A program made the position numbers and the translations under genes. Source: Blastocystis sp. Blastoise (lineage: Eukaryota > Sar > Bigyra > Opalinata > Blastocystidae). Taken from it: a stretch of 64,000 bases of DNA. The DNA is taken from positions 372,001 to 436,000 of the forward strand of contig JBBPEB010000009.1 in assembly GCA_039096225.1 (NCBI GenBank). The letters run 5' to 3'. Each line of letters opens with the position of its first letter. Positions within the stretch are counted from its first letter, which is position 1. The notes beneath the pieces were generated by a model. It searched no databases. It was given only the letters and a program-made list of their open reading frames with translations, and had not been told where the DNA came from. This document shows, in pieces, positions 62,027 to 64,000 of the stretch.

Positions 62027-64000
62027 TCATTACTATATATATGAGAATAGGCAAAAAAATTCCCATTGGTCAGTTTTTGGAAAATGCATTTGATTGGCTA
62101 AGGTATACTATAGTTTGTCGCCGCAACTCCTCTAAACTTACGGGGAGTTAACTTTTGAGTGAAACACAGTTCAATAGGATATAACGTGTAGTTGTGCACC
62201 GTATATTTGGTTAAGCGATATTGTTTATAATTAAAAAGATATTAATAAAAGAACAGAAAACATGATTTTTGAGTCGTTTTTGATTGGCTCTTTGGGATGA
62301 CCCCGATAAAAATTGTTGACCAGACAATTGGAAAATAAACATGGGGTAAACTTGATTTTTTCTCAATCCCACAATATACGTTATCCGTGTTTATTCTTTA
62401 TATTTATCTATTTTTTAATACTTTTTCATATTGAACACGTGAGGCCTTAACGGTCAAATTTAGATTGTCAATTTGACATGATATTCTGATTCAGGAGGTC
62501 CAAAAACCTAGGTGTAGCGATTTTCAGCTCCTGAGGACGATTTTTGAGTGATCGATATTTTCTTCGATCTTCTTATAATCGACTAATATTACAGCATAGT
62601 AATCAATAGGTCCTCAAACTACTATAGTAGCAACGTGATCTTAAAATAATGAGTTTTAGTGTCACAATTTTGAAAAATGTGAATTAAGTGGTCTTAGAGT
62701 GAGAGATTCAATATAATGACTTTTGTTTAGTAAACTAGAGATAATACTCTATTCTATGTTAAAAGGAGAGTCAAAATTATGAAGGTCAAAGTGTATGACC
62801 AAATGACAAAATGTGTCTTAAAAAGTAAAATGGTTTCTATATGTGTTCAAAATGTTGAATCACGTCTATTCTTTGAATAAGAGCTTTAAATAAATAGTTT
62901 AAGGCTGTCAAATTCAAAAGAATGTGTAAAACATAGTCTTAAACTATGAATAAAAAATTTAGAGATATTAATTAGTGTACAGCTGTAGTAGCTCTACAAC
63001 ATATCAAAAGTTCAAAGAAAATAATTTTTAGAGAGTGGATGTGTGAAGGGTTGTGACTATTATTTAAAATTTATTTTCACTTCAGTTTGTTTAAAATCGT
63101 GAATTTCGTGCACTGTAGAAAAATTGAGTCAAAAAAACAACTCTAAGGATCTTAAATTTAAATAAATGTAAAAATGAGTGACTTAGAGGACGAGATTCAA
63201 TATTTGAGTGGTTATTCATTAAACTAGAGTGTATGAGCTATATTATGTTAAAAGGAGGGACGAAAATATGTTGATCAAAGTGTATGACCAAATGGTAAAG
63301 TCTTCTTAAAAAGCCTAAAGTGTTGACTAATGTGCTTATAGAGTCATCTAAAGTCTACTATGTAAATATTAGCTTTTAAAAATATGTTTAAGCCTTTCAA
63401 TTAGTAAAAATATGTTCAAAGAGAGTCATAAAATGAGAGTTTTAAGAAACGAGATATTGTTCAGTATACACTAAGAGACACTCTACAACATATCAAAAAT
63501 ATAGCAAAAACTATTTTTAGAGACTGCATGTGTAAAGGGTTGTGAGAGTTATTGAAAAAATATTTTTACTTCAGTTTGTGCAAAATCGTGTTTTTGGAGC
63601 ACTGTAGAAAAATTAACTTTAAAAATCAACTCTAAGGGTCTTAATTTTTAAAAATGTGAAAATGATTGACTTAGAGGACGAGATTCAAAATTCCCCCTCA
63701 CTTTCATATAACTAGACCACACAGTCTATATTATGTCAAAAGAAGGGACGAAAATATTTTGATCAAAGTGTATGACCAAATGGTAAAGTGTCTTTAAAAG
63801 TGTTATGATGATGACAGTTGTGTTTACATGTCTGAATCAAGTTTATTCTTAAAATATTAGCTTTAAATAGCAAGTTAAAGGTTGTCAATTTGTCAAAATG
63901 TTTTAAAGACTATCTTAAACAAAGAGATTCAAGAAGTTGACTTTCATTTTATACATTATATGTCTATATAAACACTTTACTAAAAGAACTTTGGAAAATA
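62027..64000 (+). mobile_element. Non-autonomous Helitron, copy D, nested in the helicase gene
   Basis: It starts TCATTACTATATATATGAG after host A at 62026 and runs to the window edge. It is the best-preserved copy of the non-coding family; compared with it, copies A, B and C are deletion-rich. There is no ORF. Tandem units of about 488 bases are seen at about 62732, 63221 and 63709. The 3' end is outside the window. Confidence 0.9.

Overview
The window is nuclear DNA of a very AT-rich, intron-dense unicellular eukaryote (a protist or an early-branching fungus; I cannot place it further). The evidence is the gene set (Pol I largest subunit, HUS1, TRAPPC13, EFR3, TBL1, VPS13, a syntaxin), standard stop codons (TAA and TGA both end genes), runs of Asn and Ile codons, and a uniform intron style: donor GTATATAT, acceptor TATATAG, with (TA)n or (AAT)n filling. 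No tRNA, rRNA or CRISPR array was seen.

Layout. 1-31 kb is a compact run of housekeeping genes on both strands: syntaxin-6-like (-, cut by the left edge), an orphan protein (+), POLR1A (-, about 17 exons), a Golgi-type glycosyltransferase-like gene (+), HUS1 (+), TRAPPC13 (-), a BTB-like/leucine-rich-repeat gene (-), EFR3 (-), TBL1 (+) and an intronless BTB/TLDc gene (-). 33-52 kb is the C-terminal half of VPS13, split by four Helitron insertions. 52-60 kb is degenerate trinucleotide repeat around a CMC/Plavaka-like transposase gene (-). 60-64 kb is an unrecognised gene cut in an exon by a Helitron, whose helicase gene is itself cut by a second Helitron that runs off the right edge.

How the genes relate. 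There is no operon logic. Several products belong to membrane traffic or membrane identity (syntaxin 6, TRAPPC13, EFR3, VPS13, the Golgi-type transferase), which may be chance. The mobile part is clearer. There are two Helitron families, each with a 3' hairpin, six bases and a CTAG end, always at an A|T target. One family carries the Pif1-like helicase. The other is non-coding, with internal repeats of about 485 bases.

Most unusual signals: (1) a GC-rich palindrome, CCCRYGGG, recurs in exons of unrelated genes in several reading frames, although such a string should be almost absent at this composition; (2) a 3.97 kb Helitron sits inside a VPS13 exon, and removing it between A and T leaves one open frame; (3) a second Helitron split a VPS13 intron acceptor, and its CTAG end leaves the host TAG acceptor usable; (4) Helitron copies inside VPS13 are rich in single-base deletions while the exons around them keep frame.
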